The notes under the pieces were generated by a model, which searched no databases, was not told the origin of the DNA, and worked only from the letters and a program-made list of their open reading frames with translations. Shown in pieces: positions 53,129 through 61,098 of a stretch of DNA of 64,000 nucleotides (position 1 is the stretch's first letter; each line of letters begins with the position of its first letter). The position numbers were made by a program, and so were the translations under genes. Where the stretch lies: the NCBI RefSeq assembly GCF_027594425.1, contig NZ_CP115159.1, positions 3,061,001 through 3,125,000 on the forward strand, written 5' to 3'. The stretch comes from Zunongwangia sp. HGR-M22. GTDB lineage: Bacteria; Bacteroidota; Bacteroidia; Flavobacteriales; Flavobacteriaceae.

Positions 53129-53350
53129 TTATTCTTCTTTTTTGAAGCAAACCTGACATTTTTCAAGTTCGTCATACTTATCTTTCAACTTACTTATAGT
53201 TGCATCTATTTCAGGTAAGTTACTCATTTCAATAAAATCTGAATTATTGGGAATTATAGGACAATCACTTTGATGTACGATATGATAAAGACCTAGAGTT
53301 CGCCTTTTTTCAATATAAACTTTATTCATTTTTTGCACTACTATCTCCAT
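53129..53350 (-). CDS. Hypothetical small Cys-containing protein, 73 aa
   Basis: A 73-residue soluble protein, MEIVVQKMNKVYIEKRRTLG onward, with LYHIVHQSDCPIIPNN and a C-terminal KCQVCFKKEE. One His-rich Cys (HQSDCP) and a CxxC pair could bind zinc. The helix between them (EIDATISKLKDKYDELEK) is strongly charged. The true start may be the second Met (MNKVYIEK). I do not recognise a family. The convergent terminator downstream and coherent composition support a real gene. Confidence 0.55.
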   Translation of the reverse strand: MEIVVQKMNKVYIEKRRTLGLYHIVHQSDCPIIPNNSDFIEMSNLPEIDATISKLKDKYDELEKCQVCFKKEE

Positions 53351-53657
53351 CGGAAACTAATTATTTCACAATTATATAACTTTTTGTTAACTTTCGATTA
53401 AGAAGCATATTAAGTTTTGCCATAGCATAGAAAACTTAACATTGAGGGTATATAAGACTTTGACCCACAAATAGTTGTAATACAAGTTTTTTAAATGCGC
53501 CAAAATTGAATTTATAAAGAAGCAAAATTGTTGGCTTCAACTGTTACAATTTTGAGTGATCTAAGGACAGCGCCAAGTGATATCGAAAATTACACTCATA
53601 AAAAAAGGAGCTCTAAATAGCTCCTTTTCGTTTTTCCAAAATGTTTTTTTTAAAAAA
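53351..53657. other. 307-bp spacer with AT-rich hairpins
   Basis: No coding frame. Two 9-bp inverted repeats are visible: TTAAGTTTT/AAAACTTAA (53411-53440) and CAAAATTGT/ACAATTTTG (53523-53554). The GH5 terminator (53603-53628) follows. The 53350 gene must be promoted from within this spacer, but no clear promoter box was found. Confidence 0.5.
53603..53628. terminator. Terminator of the glycoside-hydrolase operon
   Basis: AAAAGGAGCT (53603-53612) pairs with AGCTCCTTTT (53619-53628) around a 6-base loop, with a T-run on the minus strand. It lies 29 bp after the GH5 stop, the last gene of the cluster. Confidence 0.88.
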
Positions 53658-55106
53658 TTATGGATTGGTTTCTACCAAAGCATCCATCAAATCTGGATAT
53701 AAAGTTGCTCCTGTATTTCGATCAAACATAGCAAATCCATTTTGTCCCATATCTCCATTATCCCAGTAGATTGGCACTAAACCATTGACTTGTGCTGCCT
53801 GGGTTATGTATCGAAAATAGTCTTCTCTATAGGCCTTGTGCCCCGAAATGTTTGTACGAGCGATTGCTCCATATTCTCCCAAAATTACGGCAACACCCTG
53901 ATCGATAAAAGTAGTTTTCATTCGCTGAAATTGTTGATCTACACGAGATTCATTAGCCCAGGTTTCAACTTTAGATGGATCGGTTGCATTGCTTCCCCAT
54001 TGCGTAATATTGCTATCTGCATTTAACGCAAAATTATAAGGATCGTAGTAATGAACTTCCATCATCAATCGTTCTTCTACAACATCATCAGGAATTTCAG
54101 CAAAATTAATAGTATGATCTATATTGGTATTGAAACCTTGTACTACTAGATATCGGTAGGCATTTTTTCCACCCGTAGATCGAACAGCATCCACAAAAGT
54201 TTGATTAAAACTGTTTTGCACCGTATAATATTCTTCTGTAGGTGTGTTATAATCTCCTTCTACCATCACTTCATTAGTACCGGCAAATAAAAGTTTTGGT
54301 CCATAATCCATAAAATGGTTACCAATTTGCGTCCACATGATATCCAAACGCTCGTTTACTTCATCTTGATCTGCGTAGGTTGGCTGCATCCATCCACCAT
54401 CCCAGTGAATATTCATAATTACATACATATCGTTATCAAGTGCATAGTTTACCACTTCTTCTACTCTGGCCATCCAGCTATCCTGAATTACGTAATTTGC
54501 TTCATCTGAGAACTTACTCCAAGCCACCGGAATTCGAACAGCCTCAAATCCAGCTGCTTTTACAGAATCTAAGAGACGCTTCGTAACCATAGGATTTCCC
54601 CATGCAGTTTCTCCTCCAATAGCTTCCAAAGAATTTCCTAAGTTCCATCCAATATCTATTTGGCTAGCAAATTCAACAGCACTCATTTCACTCATATCTG
54701 TACTATCTGGTTCTACTGCAAAAACAATTTCATCTGAAGGTTCTGGAACCATAGCCTGCTGAGAAATATTTACGTTGAAAGACTGATCTCCTGAAGTTAT
54801 AGTGATCATTGAAGAACGCGCAATGGTATCCTGATTTTGTGAAGCGCTTAAATTCACTTTTTTACTTCCTTCTGCAGAACCTTCAGACCAGGAAAGCCAT
54901 TCTCCTCCTCCCTCAATAGTCCAGGCTTGGCTACTATTGACATTTAATACATTATTTCCTCCATTAGAAGCAAAATCGATTTCGCTAGGATAAACAGAAA
55001 AATCTAATGACTTTGAAGCAACAACCTCATCGTCGTCTGAGCAAGAGACTAAAAAAGGTATGGCTAATACAGCCAAAAAAATAAATGTTAGTTTTAGTAA
55101 TTTCAT
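53658..55106 (-). CDS. Surface lipoprotein: BACON domain plus GH5 endoglucanase (xyloglucanase-like)
   Basis: A 482-residue lipoprotein. The signal FLAVLAIPFLVSC places the lipid Cys at 22, followed by SDDDE, which fits the Bacteroidota surface-lipoprotein export signal. Residues about 33-118 are a BACON domain (LNVNSSQAWTIEGGGEWLSW, VNISQQA). The GH5 barrel starts at FASQIDIGWNLGNSLEA, with acid/base Glu279 (GTNEVM) and nucleophile Glu411 (ILGEYGAIA). The sequence style is GH5 subfamily 4, which includes the Bacteroides xyloglucanase BoGH5A of the same domain order. It likely makes the first cut in the polymer outside the cell. It is last in the operon, behind an intergenic hairpin. Confidence 0.88.
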   Translation of the reverse strand: MKLLKLTFIFLAVLAIPFLVSCSDDDEVVASKSLDFSVYPSEIDFASNGGNNVLNVNSSQAWTIEGGGEWLSWSEGSAEGSKKVNLSASQNQDTIARSSMITITSGDQSFNVNISQQAMVPEPSDEIVFAVEPDSTDMSEMSAVEFASQIDIGWNLGNSLEAIGGETAWGNPMVTKRLLDSVKAAGFEAVRIPVAWSKFSDEANYVIQDSWMARVEEVVNYALDNDMYVIMNIHWDGGWMQPTYADQDEVNERLDIMWTQIGNHFMDYGPKLLFAGTNEVMVEGDYNTPTEEYYTVQNSFNQTFVDAVRSTGGKNAYRYLVVQGFNTNIDHTINFAEIPDDVVEERLMMEVHYYDPYNFALNADSNITQWGSNATDPSKVETWANESRVDQQFQRMKTTFIDQGVAVILGEYGAIARTNISGHKAYREDYFRYITQAAQVNGLVPIYWDNGDMGQNGFAMFDRNTGATLYPDLMDALVETNP

Positions 55107-55130
55107 AATAACAGTTTTAGGTTAATATTT

Positions 55131-55160
55131 TAACCAGCAAATCCTAAGATTTGCTGGTTA
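55131..55160 (-). other. Perfect 13-bp-stem hairpin between GH29 and GH5 genes
   Basis: TAACCAGCAAATC (55131-55143) pairs perfectly with GATTTGCTGGTTA (55148-55160) with a 4-base loop (CTAA). It lies 5 bp after the GH29 stop and 24 bp before the GH5 start. No T-run follows on the transcribed strand, so an mRNA processing or stabilising stem, or a weak attenuator, is more likely than a full terminator. Confidence 0.8.
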
Positions 55161-55165
55161 TCAAT

Positions 55166-56692
55166 TTATTTAGTAGTAGTTTCTAATTTTAAAACCCATG
55201 CGCTTTCGTTAAGCTTTTTTGAAGGTGTAGATAATTTTAAGCCATCAGCTTGCAGCTGAAATTGAACTTTCTCTTCACTACCTAAGAAGTTTGCATTCGC
55301 AATAGAGATTTTATTGTTAGATGTTAATTCTGCAAAAGATTCTAATAACATATCTTTATTACTTCCGGGCCATCCTAAGAAAATAGCATAGATGGTATCT
55401 CCTTTTCTAGTATATCGAACGTCTTTTGCAGTATAGGTTAATTTATCTACAAACATTCCTGATTGATCCTGTTTTGTAGGGCCTTCGCCATAAACATTCC
55501 AGGTATCGGTACCGTAAATTGCTTCTCCGTTAACATCAAGCCACTCCCCGATTTCCAACAAAATTTGTTGTTGATTTTCAGGAATTACGCCATTAGCCAT
55601 AGGAGAAACGTTCAACATTAAAGCACCGTTTTTACTTACAATATCAGCTAGTAAATCGATAATTTCGTCTGAAGTTTTTAATCCAAGATCATTGGTATAA
55701 CTCCAGCTTCCAACAGATACAGTTTCATCTGTTAACCAATATTCTTCGGTTTTCTGGTTCATTCTACCTTTTTCAAGATCTTCTAGACTTACCGATTTAG
55801 GTAATTCTCCTTCTTTATGAGTGATAACGACTTCTTTATTATTCTTTTCAGCATAATTAAAATAATCGGCTACAAATTTTACTTTGATCGAATCTGGAAT
55901 TTTATCGAGTTTACTATCAAAATAGATCAAATCTGGACCATATTGATGAATCACTTCATGAAGTTCTGCCAACCAATTTTTGTAAAACTGCTCTTTAGGA
56001 ATATTCCCGTACATGATACTTAACAACGAATCTTTAGACGAAGTTGGCATTTCTAGATCGTAAGGAAAATAGGAAGTATCATCCTCCCATTTTGTAGAAT
56101 CTTGTTGAAATAATTGTAATGTTCTCGCTTTATGGAAAGAAGTGATAAACTTCATTCCATTGCCATGAATAGCTTTCTCCAACTCCCCAACCAAATCGCG
56201 ATGGGGTCCCATATCTGCCGCATTCCAAGGATTGGTTTCACTATCCCAGTTACTCCAGCCATCGTGATGTTCTGCTACGATTCCCGCAAATCTTGCACCA
56301 GCCTTTTTAAATAATTTCGCCCAGTCTTCAGCATTAAAATTTTCAGCTTTAAACATCGGTACAAAATCATGATAACCAAATTCTGATGGTTCGCCGTACG
56401 TAGCTACATGATGTTTATATTCGTCACTCCCTTTAATATGCATATTTCTGGGATACCAGTCGTTCGCATAAGCAGGAACAGAAAGAACTCCCCAATGCGC
56501 GTAAATACCGAACTTGGCTTTCTTAAACCAATCTGCGGCTTCGTTATATTTGGCCAGAGAATCCCAATCTGCTGCATATTCTTTTGAAGTAACTGTATCT
56601 TTTTCTGCTGAACTCGTTTTCTTATCATCATTACAGGACGCAAAAATAATTAAGATCGAAAACAGCCAATATTGAAGAAATTTTGATTTCAT
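55166..56692 (-). CDS. GH29 alpha-L-fucosidase, lipoprotein
   Basis: Releases terminal L-fucose from glycans. The 508 residues have a lipoprotein signal (LIIFASC, Cys20). Family features are AADWFKKAKFGIYAHWGVLSVPAYANDWYPRNM, RFAGIVAEHHDGWSNWDS and the nucleophile Asp259 in YGPDLIYFDSKL. They continue with LLADIVSKNGALMLNVSPMANG, and a C-terminal beta-sandwich completes the fold. In fucosylated xyloglucan it would remove the fucose capping galactosyl side chains. The gene starts 2 bp after the GH3 stop, so the two are co-transcribed. Confidence 0.92.
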   Translation of the reverse strand: MKSKFLQYWLFSILIIFASCNDDKKTSSAEKDTVTSKEYAADWDSLAKYNEAADWFKKAKFGIYAHWGVLSVPAYANDWYPRNMHIKGSDEYKHHVATYGEPSEFGYHDFVPMFKAENFNAEDWAKLFKKAGARFAGIVAEHHDGWSNWDSETNPWNAADMGPHRDLVGELEKAIHGNGMKFITSFHKARTLQLFQQDSTKWEDDTSYFPYDLEMPTSSKDSLLSIMYGNIPKEQFYKNWLAELHEVIHQYGPDLIYFDSKLDKIPDSIKVKFVADYFNYAEKNNKEVVITHKEGELPKSVSLEDLEKGRMNQKTEEYWLTDETVSVGSWSYTNDLGLKTSDEIIDLLADIVSKNGALMLNVSPMANGVIPENQQQILLEIGEWLDVNGEAIYGTDTWNVYGEGPTKQDQSGMFVDKLTYTAKDVRYTRKGDTIYAIFLGWPGSNKDMLLESFAELTSNNKISIANANFLGSEEKVQFQLQADGLKLSTPSKKLNESAWVLKLETTTK

Positions 56693-56694
56693 AA

Positions 56695-58944
56695 TTACTG
56701 AATTGTAATCTCTAATTCCTCTAAAATATTTCTGGAACTATTTCCTAATTTCAAATTATAGATGCCCGGTTCTACAACCCAATCTTTCGATGAAACATCG
56801 TAGTAAGCAAGTTCTTTTACTGGAATCTGAATATTTACACTAGTATTTTCACCTGCTGAAACCTCAACTTTTTTGAATGCTTTTAGTTCTTTATCGGCTC
56901 TTTCAACTGCACTTTCTATTTTGGAAACGTACACCTGAACCACTTCTTTTCCAGCTAATTCCCCTGTATTTTCAACATTAAGATTAATAGAAATTGTATC
57001 GTTTTGAGTATAAGTTTTAGTATTTGTTTCAACATCAGAAAAATTGAAATCTGTATATGAAAGTCCGTATCCAAAAGGATAAAGCGGAGCTATATTTTTA
57101 GTATCGAACCAGCGGTAACCCACTAATATTCCTTCGTCATAACTTACCGTTTCATCACCAGGAAAGCTGTTAGTTGCATGGGCTGGAGAACCTTCCAGCT
57201 TTTTAGGCATTGTCCACGGTAATTTACCTGAAGGATTTACATCTCCTAATAAAACATCTGCTAACGCATTTCCTCCTTCTGAACCATTAAACCAACTCCA
57301 AACTAAAGCTGAAGATTTTTGACTAATCTCGTCTATATCGTATGGTGCTCCCGCAATCATCACAACGATGGTATTTGGATTTGCTTCTAATACTTTTTCT
57401 ATCAATTGTTTTTGACCAAATGGCAAATCTAGACTTGCACGGTCTGAAGCTTCTGTTTCGTAATCTCTATTAGAACCGGCAAATATAATTGCAGCATCTG
57501 CATTTTTAGCAGCGTTCACGGCTTCTTCTACCAATTCGGGATCAAGTTCGTCGATAGTTATAGGACCACTAAGCGTAACATCTCCTAATTTTGCTTTTTC
57601 GGTTTTGGAATAACGCTCTTCGTATCCCTGGGCAAATTGAATATTCACTGATTTTGGTAAACGATTTTTCAATCCTTCCAGCGGAGTAACTTCACGTTTA
57701 GTTTTTACACCAGCACCAAATCCTCCCAGTGCATTTTTCTTCTTTGCATTATCACCAATTACAGCCAAAGTTTTAATTCCGCTAGCTTTCAAGGGTAATA
57801 AATCGTGCTCATTTTTCAGCAAAACAACCGATTCTGCTGCAATATCGTAAGCATCTTTAAAATGCGCTTCTGTGCTTATACTTCCTTTCTTGCGATCATC
57901 AGATCCCATACTTTTTACAGAGTACATTACGCGAAGTACACGCTTTACATGCTTATTAATTTCTTCTTCAGAAATTTCACCGGCCTTAGCAGCATCTATA
58001 AGCGGCTGGGCTAAGAAAAATTCATCAAAATCTTTAGGCGTTCCCATTTCAATATCGAGTCCACTTTCTAAAGAATTTACAGTAGTATGTACTGCAGCCC
58101 AATCTGAAATAACAACACCTTCAAATCCCCACTCGTCTCTAAGAATCTGATTCAGCATATAATCATTCTCACAAAGATATTCACCTCTAAATTTGTTGTA
58201 AGCGCCCATCATAGAATAAGCATGAGCTTCTTTAACAGTAGCTTCAAAAGCTGGTAGGTAGATTTCACGCAAAGGTCTTTCAGCGATTTTCACATTTACA
58301 TAATCACGATGAGTTTCTTGATTATTGGCAGCAAAATGCTTTACACATGCAGCAACATTATTATCCTGAATTCCAACAACAAAAGGAACAGCGAGCTTTT
58401 TATTCAAAAATGGATCTTCTGTAAAGTATTCGTAAGTTCTTCCTCCAAGCGGTGTACGGATAATATTTATAGCTGGCGATAAAAGCACATCTTTACCTCT
58501 AGCTCTTGTTTCCTCCCCTACGCTATTCCCAAAAGTGTAAGCAAGTTCTGGATTCCAAGTTGCCGATAAACCAGCACCAGCTGGATAGTAGGTTGCATAA
58601 TCATCATCAAGACCTAATGGTGTCCAGGATTCTTTTTCCAATTCTTCTCTAACTCCTAAAGGACCATCTGCCATCTTCAGCTCTGGAATATCCAAGCGCT
58701 CTACTGCTTTGGTAGCAAACATGCTATTACCGTGTAAAAGTCCGGTTTTTTCTTCCAAGGTCATTTCAGCGATAAGCTCATCTATTTTAGAATCAAAATC
58801 TTTAGTAACCGGTTTTCCTAAATATCTCTTTTCTGTACGCTCACTTTCGTCATTTTTAACAAGCTTTTTATCGCCTTTACAGGCCATAAAATTCAAGAAA
58901 AGACTCAAACTAAAGACAGTTATTATTTTAGATTTAATTTTCAT
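56695..58944 (-). CDS. GH3 beta-glucosidase, lipoprotein
   Basis: Hydrolyses terminal beta-glucosides (or xylosides) from oligosaccharides. The 749 residues have a lipoprotein signal (LFLNFMAC, Cys22). The GH3 N-domain runs from KIDELIAEMTLEEKTGLLHG to DGPLGVR and ACVKHFAANNQE, with nucleophile Asp near residue 280 in FEGVVISDWAAVHT. The C-domain (VVLLKNEHDLLPLKASGIKTLAVIGDNA) and a fibronectin-III-like end (GKEVVQVYVSKIES) complete the three-domain form. It likely finishes degradation of the glucan backbone oligomers. It is preceded by the GH97 gene 60 bp away on the same strand. Confidence 0.93.
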   Translation of the reverse strand: MKIKSKIITVFSLSLFLNFMACKGDKKLVKNDESERTEKRYLGKPVTKDFDSKIDELIAEMTLEEKTGLLHGNSMFATKAVERLDIPELKMADGPLGVREELEKESWTPLGLDDDYATYYPAGAGLSATWNPELAYTFGNSVGEETRARGKDVLLSPAINIIRTPLGGRTYEYFTEDPFLNKKLAVPFVVGIQDNNVAACVKHFAANNQETHRDYVNVKIAERPLREIYLPAFEATVKEAHAYSMMGAYNKFRGEYLCENDYMLNQILRDEWGFEGVVISDWAAVHTTVNSLESGLDIEMGTPKDFDEFFLAQPLIDAAKAGEISEEEINKHVKRVLRVMYSVKSMGSDDRKKGSISTEAHFKDAYDIAAESVVLLKNEHDLLPLKASGIKTLAVIGDNAKKKNALGGFGAGVKTKREVTPLEGLKNRLPKSVNIQFAQGYEERYSKTEKAKLGDVTLSGPITIDELDPELVEEAVNAAKNADAAIIFAGSNRDYETEASDRASLDLPFGQKQLIEKVLEANPNTIVVMIAGAPYDIDEISQKSSALVWSWFNGSEGGNALADVLLGDVNPSGKLPWTMPKKLEGSPAHATNSFPGDETVSYDEGILVGYRWFDTKNIAPLYPFGYGLSYTDFNFSDVETNTKTYTQNDTISINLNVENTGELAGKEVVQVYVSKIESAVERADKELKAFKKVEVSAGENTSVNIQIPVKELAYYDVSSKDWVVEPGIYNLKLGNSSRNILEELEITIQ

Positions 58945-59004
58945 ATAAAATCAGTTTATAGACGCTATGAAAGCTTTTAATTTTTTTATTGGTATGGTTT
59001 TCTA

Positions 59005-61011
59005 TTATTGTTTTTTAAATCTGATGGCCGCCCCACCGCTCTCACCAAGCTGCAATGTTAGGCTATCACCAGCGCTTACTTTTTTCTTATGAATAGCAAC
59101 TGCGGTTGGATTGTTTTCCTGCCCGGTGCCCGGTGCATCTGCATAAATTTGAGCTTCGTAAGTTGCTCCTTCATCAAGAAAATCAAGTGTAATTTCTAAA
59201 GCTCTGGATTCTTCGTTGGTAATACTTCCTAAATACCAATCCTCGCTAGCTATATCTTTTCTTGCTGTAGTGATATATTTTCCAATTTCGCCATTTAGAA
59301 CTTTAGTATCCTCCCAATCGGTAGGAACATCGGTTAGAAATTGGAAAGCAGGTTTGTCTATATAATTTTCAGGAAGATCGGCAAGCATTTGCAATGGAGA
59401 ATATAGAACTACCATTAATGCTAACTGCTTAGCGGTAGTACTATGCACTCTTCTACCGGGGTAACCTTGTTTTACTTCTACATCGAAAACTGCAGGCGTA
59501 AAATCCATTGGTCCCGCAAGTAAGCGTGTAAAAGGTAGGATTGCAGTATGCGATGGCGGATTACCATCACTCCACGCATTGTACTCCTGTCCTCTGGCAC
59601 CTTCACGCGCCATCATATTTGGATATGTTCTACGCTCACCGGTATCTTTTATAGGTTCGTGGAAATAAACTTCCAGTCCATATTCCGCAGCCTTTTTCAC
59701 CACATATCTAAAATAATTCACGCCATACTGGCCATGATGCCATTCTTTCATATTCAGCTTAGAACCTACATGACCAATTTTTACGGTGTGAATTCCTCGT
59801 TCTTTATATAAAGCAAAAGCTGAATCTATCTGACTCAAATAATTCGCAAGATTAGATCCTGTTTCGTGATAACCAACGATCTCTACTCCATTTTCAGCAG
59901 CATAATCGGTAACCTCTTTAAGGTCAAAATCATCAGCGTCTTTAGTAAAACTAAACTGATGCATTGCATTTTCGTACCAAGAAGGTGTCCAGCCTTTATT
60001 CCATCCTTCAATTAAAAGATGGTCTATTCCTAACTTATTAGAATACTCTACATACTCCTTTGCATTTTTTGTGGTCGCACCTTGCTTTTCTCCCTCCCAA
60101 AAGCTGAATTTCCCAATATGCATACCCCACCAGATTCCTAAATATTTAAAGGTCTTTATCCAACTAGTATCTGCTATTGCATTAGGCTCATTTAAATTTA
60201 GAATCAAATAACTTGTAATTAAATCTGTAGGTTTAGAAGCTATTTGCAAAGTTCTCCATGGCGTTGTAAAAGATTTGGTAGTTCTTACTTTTACTCCATC
60301 TGCCCATGGCACTAAATCGGTTTTAAGCGTAGTGCCGCCAGTATGAGCCAAAGTAGTGCTAGCAAAATCTACAAGATTAGCTTCATGAAAACTGATAGCC
60401 AATCCACTCTCACTCTCAATAGTTAACGGCGTATGAACAGTATCTAGTGTACTTACTTTAGAATCTGTAAATAGATTCTCATAGCGTTGCTCATCGTAAG
60501 CAGGAATCCACCACGCCTTGCCATCATCGGCTAGCTGAAACGTGGTAAGCTCGTCCATTATAAAAATACTGTCTTTGATACCTTGCTCTGGGAAGACATA
60601 CCTAAATGCAATACCATCATCAAAAGCACGAAATTCAATATCTAATTTCCGCTGTTTTTCAGCCTTTTCTTTTAAATGAACTGTAAGCTGATTATAGTGA
60701 TTTCTAATCTCATGCTTTTCTCCCCATACTTGTTCCCAGGTTTCATCTTCTGAAGATTCCTCGACATCAATAATCTCTAGGTTATGCTGAAGGCTATCGC
60801 CATCTTTAAACACAAAGCCCATTTCTGAAGGTAAAATAACTTTGGTTTCACCATGATTCACGGCATATTTCGGGGAATTTCCGTCTAAACTGAAGGTTAT
60901 ACTATTCTTACCTTCTGGAGAATCTAAAGTATAAGATTCTTTTTTTTCTTGTGACGTACAGCTGAGAAATAGCAAGTTTACCGCAATAATAAGGGGTATT
61001 TTATTATACAT
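59005..61011 (-). CDS. GH97 glycoside hydrolase (inverting alpha-glucosidase-like), lipoprotein
   Basis: A 668-residue lipoprotein (LLFLSC, Cys18) of GH97, the SusB family. It has the N-terminal beta-sandwich (SPEGKNSITFSLDG, FRAFDDGIAFRYVFP) and the barrel segments IWWGMHIGKFSFWEG, HLLIEGWNKGW and TVKIGHVGSK. The catalytic region is VYFHEPIKDTGERRTYPNMMAREGARGQEYNAW. The position where retaining alpha-galactosidases of this family have a nucleophile Asp (VKVDF-type) here reads VKIGHVG. Conserved HEP and ARGQEY glutamates match the inverting alpha-glucosidase group; this is from memory of the family. Its role within a xyloglucan-type cluster is unclear. Confidence 0.87.
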   Translation of the reverse strand: MYNKIPLIIAVNLLFLSCTSQEKKESYTLDSPEGKNSITFSLDGNSPKYAVNHGETKVILPSEMGFVFKDGDSLQHNLEIIDVEESSEDETWEQVWGEKHEIRNHYNQLTVHLKEKAEKQRKLDIEFRAFDDGIAFRYVFPEQGIKDSIFIMDELTTFQLADDGKAWWIPAYDEQRYENLFTDSKVSTLDTVHTPLTIESESGLAISFHEANLVDFASTTLAHTGGTTLKTDLVPWADGVKVRTTKSFTTPWRTLQIASKPTDLITSYLILNLNEPNAIADTSWIKTFKYLGIWWGMHIGKFSFWEGEKQGATTKNAKEYVEYSNKLGIDHLLIEGWNKGWTPSWYENAMHQFSFTKDADDFDLKEVTDYAAENGVEIVGYHETGSNLANYLSQIDSAFALYKERGIHTVKIGHVGSKLNMKEWHHGQYGVNYFRYVVKKAAEYGLEVYFHEPIKDTGERRTYPNMMAREGARGQEYNAWSDGNPPSHTAILPFTRLLAGPMDFTPAVFDVEVKQGYPGRRVHSTTAKQLALMVVLYSPLQMLADLPENYIDKPAFQFLTDVPTDWEDTKVLNGEIGKYITTARKDIASEDWYLGSITNEESRALEITLDFLDEGATYEAQIYADAPGTGQENNPTAVAIHKKKVSAGDSLTLQLGESGGAAIRFKKQ

Positions 61012-61098
61012 TTTGAATGGATTTATATCTTAATTTTTTATTACGGAATTCATCTAATATCAGTTGAAGACTGTAAGTAAGATTTAAGGTTTTCGGGA

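Noticed and set aside
53790-54026. Plus-strand frames inside the GH5, GH29, GH3 and GH97 genes
   Set aside because: All are antisense shadows of long conserved hydrolase genes without initiation signals or domains.
61049-61059. Single TTCATCTAATA match upstream of the GH97 gene
   Set aside because: No partner repeat at 21 or 22 bp on either side; expected by chance in AT-rich DNA.
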